Positions 61,444 to 64,000 of a DNA stretch of 64,000 nucleotides are shown piece by piece (the first letter of the stretch is position 1; each line of letters opens with the position of its first letter). The notes beneath the pieces are model-generated. The model was not told where the DNA came from, ran no database searches, and saw only the letters and a list, made by a program, of their open reading frames with translations. Source of the stretch: Burhinus oedicnemus (Eukaryota > Chordata > Aves > Charadriiformes > Burhinidae); the NCBI GenBank assembly GCA_008921705.1, contig VFFE01006074.1, positions 189,162-253,161 on the forward strand, read 5' to 3'. The translations under genes were made by a program, and so were the position numbers.

Positions 61444-64000
61444 CATTTGCATCCAGTAAAGTATTTTGAGTGAACTTCATGCACAATTAAAGTTGTGTAG
61501 TCAAATGCTGGGCAAGTTTCCCAAAGACACCACTCCAAAAGTACCTTTGCTCCGCTTCTCAGCTATCCTGTGCCAGCTTTGTAAGGGACAGCTCAGTCCC
61601 GCACGTGCCTTCTTTGGGGGTTTCCTATCTTACTCCACACACCTAGAACCAGAACCTGCTATCCCGGATCTCACACTGCTCCACTGATATAATGAAATAG
61701 TATTTGCAGTGTCCCCTGCAAACTGAGGTTAAAAGTTCTCTGTTAGGAACTGTGATTATGATGAATATTTAATAGCAGACAAAGCAGCAAACTTGAGAGA
61801 AGAAAGGAGCAGGATTTCTGCGTGGCTGTCTCTACCAAGCTGAGCACACAACTACTGGTTGCAAGAGGATCAGATCACATTTCACAGCTCACACTCTGAA
61901 GACACTTTACGTTTACCTGAATCTAGCCAGCTATAAGATGTCTCCCCACACACGCATGCCATTCTGGTGACACCTTCCAGTCCTGTCACATCCTCCCCGA
62001 ATCCAGACCCAGTTATGACATCACCCTCTTCTCTTCTAAAACAAACAAGGTGCTGTCAAGGGAAGGGAAGAACATAACCTTTTATTTTAAGGTTAGCGAC
62101 TAAAGCATATTTTCAAGAGAGCAGTGCTGTGCAGAGAGATGGGTACAGCCTGGCGATGCACTGTGATTTGCAGCTATCAAGGATAATGAGTGAAATGTCT
62201 ATTCCTCTCTAACCATTACTGCTCATCTCTGTTGTTGTTTATTTTTGTAGGATGGAATGAGCGCTCTTTCAGCTGATGTCTCTTAGGCAAATGATCTACC
62301 TTATGGTATGTTGTGCATCTGAGGAAGTTGGAATTTTCCTTTGGGTTCAAACTCATGTGCAGCTGTTTATTTGCAGATAAATACCAAATGAGATTCAAAT
62401 CCCCCTAAACTATTCTTGACAATGCTTCTTTCACCTCTGGTAATTTCTCCTCCATCATCACCACTCCTCAGACTGGCTACTCTTTCTTTGTCTTTTTGCC
62501 ACTCTGGACTGGGCTGCTGACATGCTTGGCACATTGTCCTCTGCACACAGGCAGCCAAGCTTCTCATTACCTGAGTAGCTACACCACGTGTCTCTGCAGT
62601 AAGGCTGGTGTTGGACTAAGATCCAAACAGGAGCCTGAGTTCTTGTCCTGTACAAACATGTGCAGGTCAGAAAGAGGGGTGGGGATGGAGTCAGGACTCA
62701 AATGTCATATATTGAGCCTCTCATATTGAGCCTTTCTTCATAACAAAACCAAACAAATCCAAAGCCTGCTGATCATGCGCAAAGTTCGGGTCCAAGTCAG
62801 ATACTGATCCAAATTCTGCAAAGATGACCTGCCATTGCTGCGTGGGAACCAGGTAGTTCATAGATGCATGAGAAAGGGCCTAACTGATGTTTTCTGAAGC
62901 TAAAGAAAGGTATGATCTCTCAATAGAGTCAAGAGGTGTGAGTTACATGGGTGATTTGGCCTCAGCATGTTATGGCGATGAGTGTAATTGCAGCTAGAGG
63001 TGGAAAGATTTCTTAATTGTAATTTTCTTTTTAAACCCTAAGCACTATTCTTGTCAATCCCAAGTTATTGCCTGAAACCACTGAAGACCTTGCTTCAGAA
63101 TTGTTTTCTTCATAGTTTGGCAAACAGGTGTTATACAGGACTGAACAGTTAGACTAGCTTGTTGCCGAGCCCAGCAAATTGTTTTCTTGTAAGGATGGCA
63201 CATTCCATAATGAATAGCTAAGATGATCTGTTCAATGAGCCGTTTGCGAAGTGCAGTCTCCCTTTAAAGCAAAATCTGCCACAGGAATTGTTTCTATTAT
63301 AACTGTTCTGAGCTATAAATGCACAGTAAATTATTAGTCAGGTATTTTCTACATGACTGCACAGTATTCCTAACTTTGCACATAGGCATATTATTTAACC
63401 CTTTCTTTTCTGCTCTCTGGCAACTCTTCACAAGACAGAGGGGAGGACCTACCATGCTAGTCTAACTCTTCAGGTGAAGAAGTGCTGGAAGACTGAGGAG
63501 TGGCTGAAGATGTGACTTGGAAAAGGCAACACTAAAAGAACCTTCCTCTGTCTGCTTGTAGGCATCAGGATCCATACATGGTACATATCACTGTGATGTA
63601 GAAACTCATGATGGTAAGTTTTGGTGACTTCTCTTAGCCCTTTTGACAGCTCCATGAATAACAGCAGATCCAAATGTAATATTTGATCTGATCCTGCTCT
63701 ATCTCTATGAGGAATCACGGATTAGAGCTCTCTGCACTGGGTCTGTTTCTGTGATGGGACCGAACAAATCTGCACCAAGGAAAACAAAAGCACGAATTCA
63801 GAGGAGAATCACCACTGACAAGGGAAAAATAAAAGTCACCAGAATGGCATAGTGGTTTCCAAGGTTGGGGAATCTCCATGTGACTGTTGAAGATACTTTT
63901 TAACTGAAAAAAAAGGGGACTGATTCTTTTTTTAAAAAAATATGAACAAAAAATTATCAAATGCATGACCTCGCATTGAGTTTTAATTATGAAGAAATAG
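61444..64000. other. Non-coding stretch, nothing recognised
   Basis: Unique DNA. A 14-bp tandem duplication (ATATTGAGCCTCT type) lies at 62709-62736, and short A/T runs occur near 63908-63938. The short frames on both strands carry no recognisable domain. Confidence 0.55.

Noticed and set aside
1..64000. CRISPR array, bacterial operon or other prokaryotic system
   Set aside because: Composition, CR1 and SINE content and absence of dense coding show vertebrate DNA. No spaced identical repeats of the CRISPR type were seen.

Overview
This window looks like a piece of vertebrate, most probably avian, nuclear DNA. The evidence is four LINE copies of the CR1 family. Their 3' ends carry the short ATTCTRTG-type repeats typical of sauropsid CR1, and their ORF2 remnants are recognisable. 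There are also one clear and one weaker copy of an ancient MIR-like amniote SINE. I saw no Alu, B1 or L1. By my coordinates the CR1 copies cover about 3.7 kb of 64 kb (about 6%), a low density that suits a bird better than a crocodile or turtle. The species cannot be read from the sequence.

I found no host protein-coding gene, tRNA, rRNA or recognisable structural RNA. The only open frame with a family I recognise is the C-terminal end of CR1 ORF2 at 3528-4187. Other long open frames are short, lack family resemblance, and in the two longest cases open with TTG rather than ATG. The window is best read as intergenic or deep-intronic DNA. I cannot exclude small exons of a spliced gene or a long non-coding RNA.

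Layout: 1-3.5 kb plain non-coding DNA; 3.5-4.3 kb a young 5'-truncated CR1 (+); 5.2 kb a perfect TCTA microsatellite; 8.66-8.95 and 11.38-11.64 kb a diverged direct duplication, one copy carrying a 41-A tract; 12.8 kb a 35-bp tandem duplication; 13.8-15.0 kb AT-rich, homeodomain-site-rich DNA that may be conserved; 18.2-18.4 kb a MIR-like SINE; 21-31 kb non-coding DNA with several CNE-like patches; 32.0-33.3 kb two CR1 copies in opposite orientation with their 3' ends outward; 33.8 kb a possible second MIR; 35.8-38.7 kb more CNE-like patches and a G-quadruplex-capable tract; 42.8-44.76 kb an older, longer, broken CR1 (-) including a damaged reverse transcriptase; 45-64 kb plain non-coding DNA with small tandem and inverted repeats.

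There is no operon-like or gene-cluster logic here, and I see no evidence of an undescribed biological system. The most useful leads are the unidentified duplicated sequence at 8.7/11.5 kb, the palindromic homeodomain sites at 14.9 kb, the inverted CR1 pair at 32-33 kb, and a few small tandem or inverted repeats. All enhancer-like calls are inferences from base composition and motifs; no alignment to other genomes was possible.
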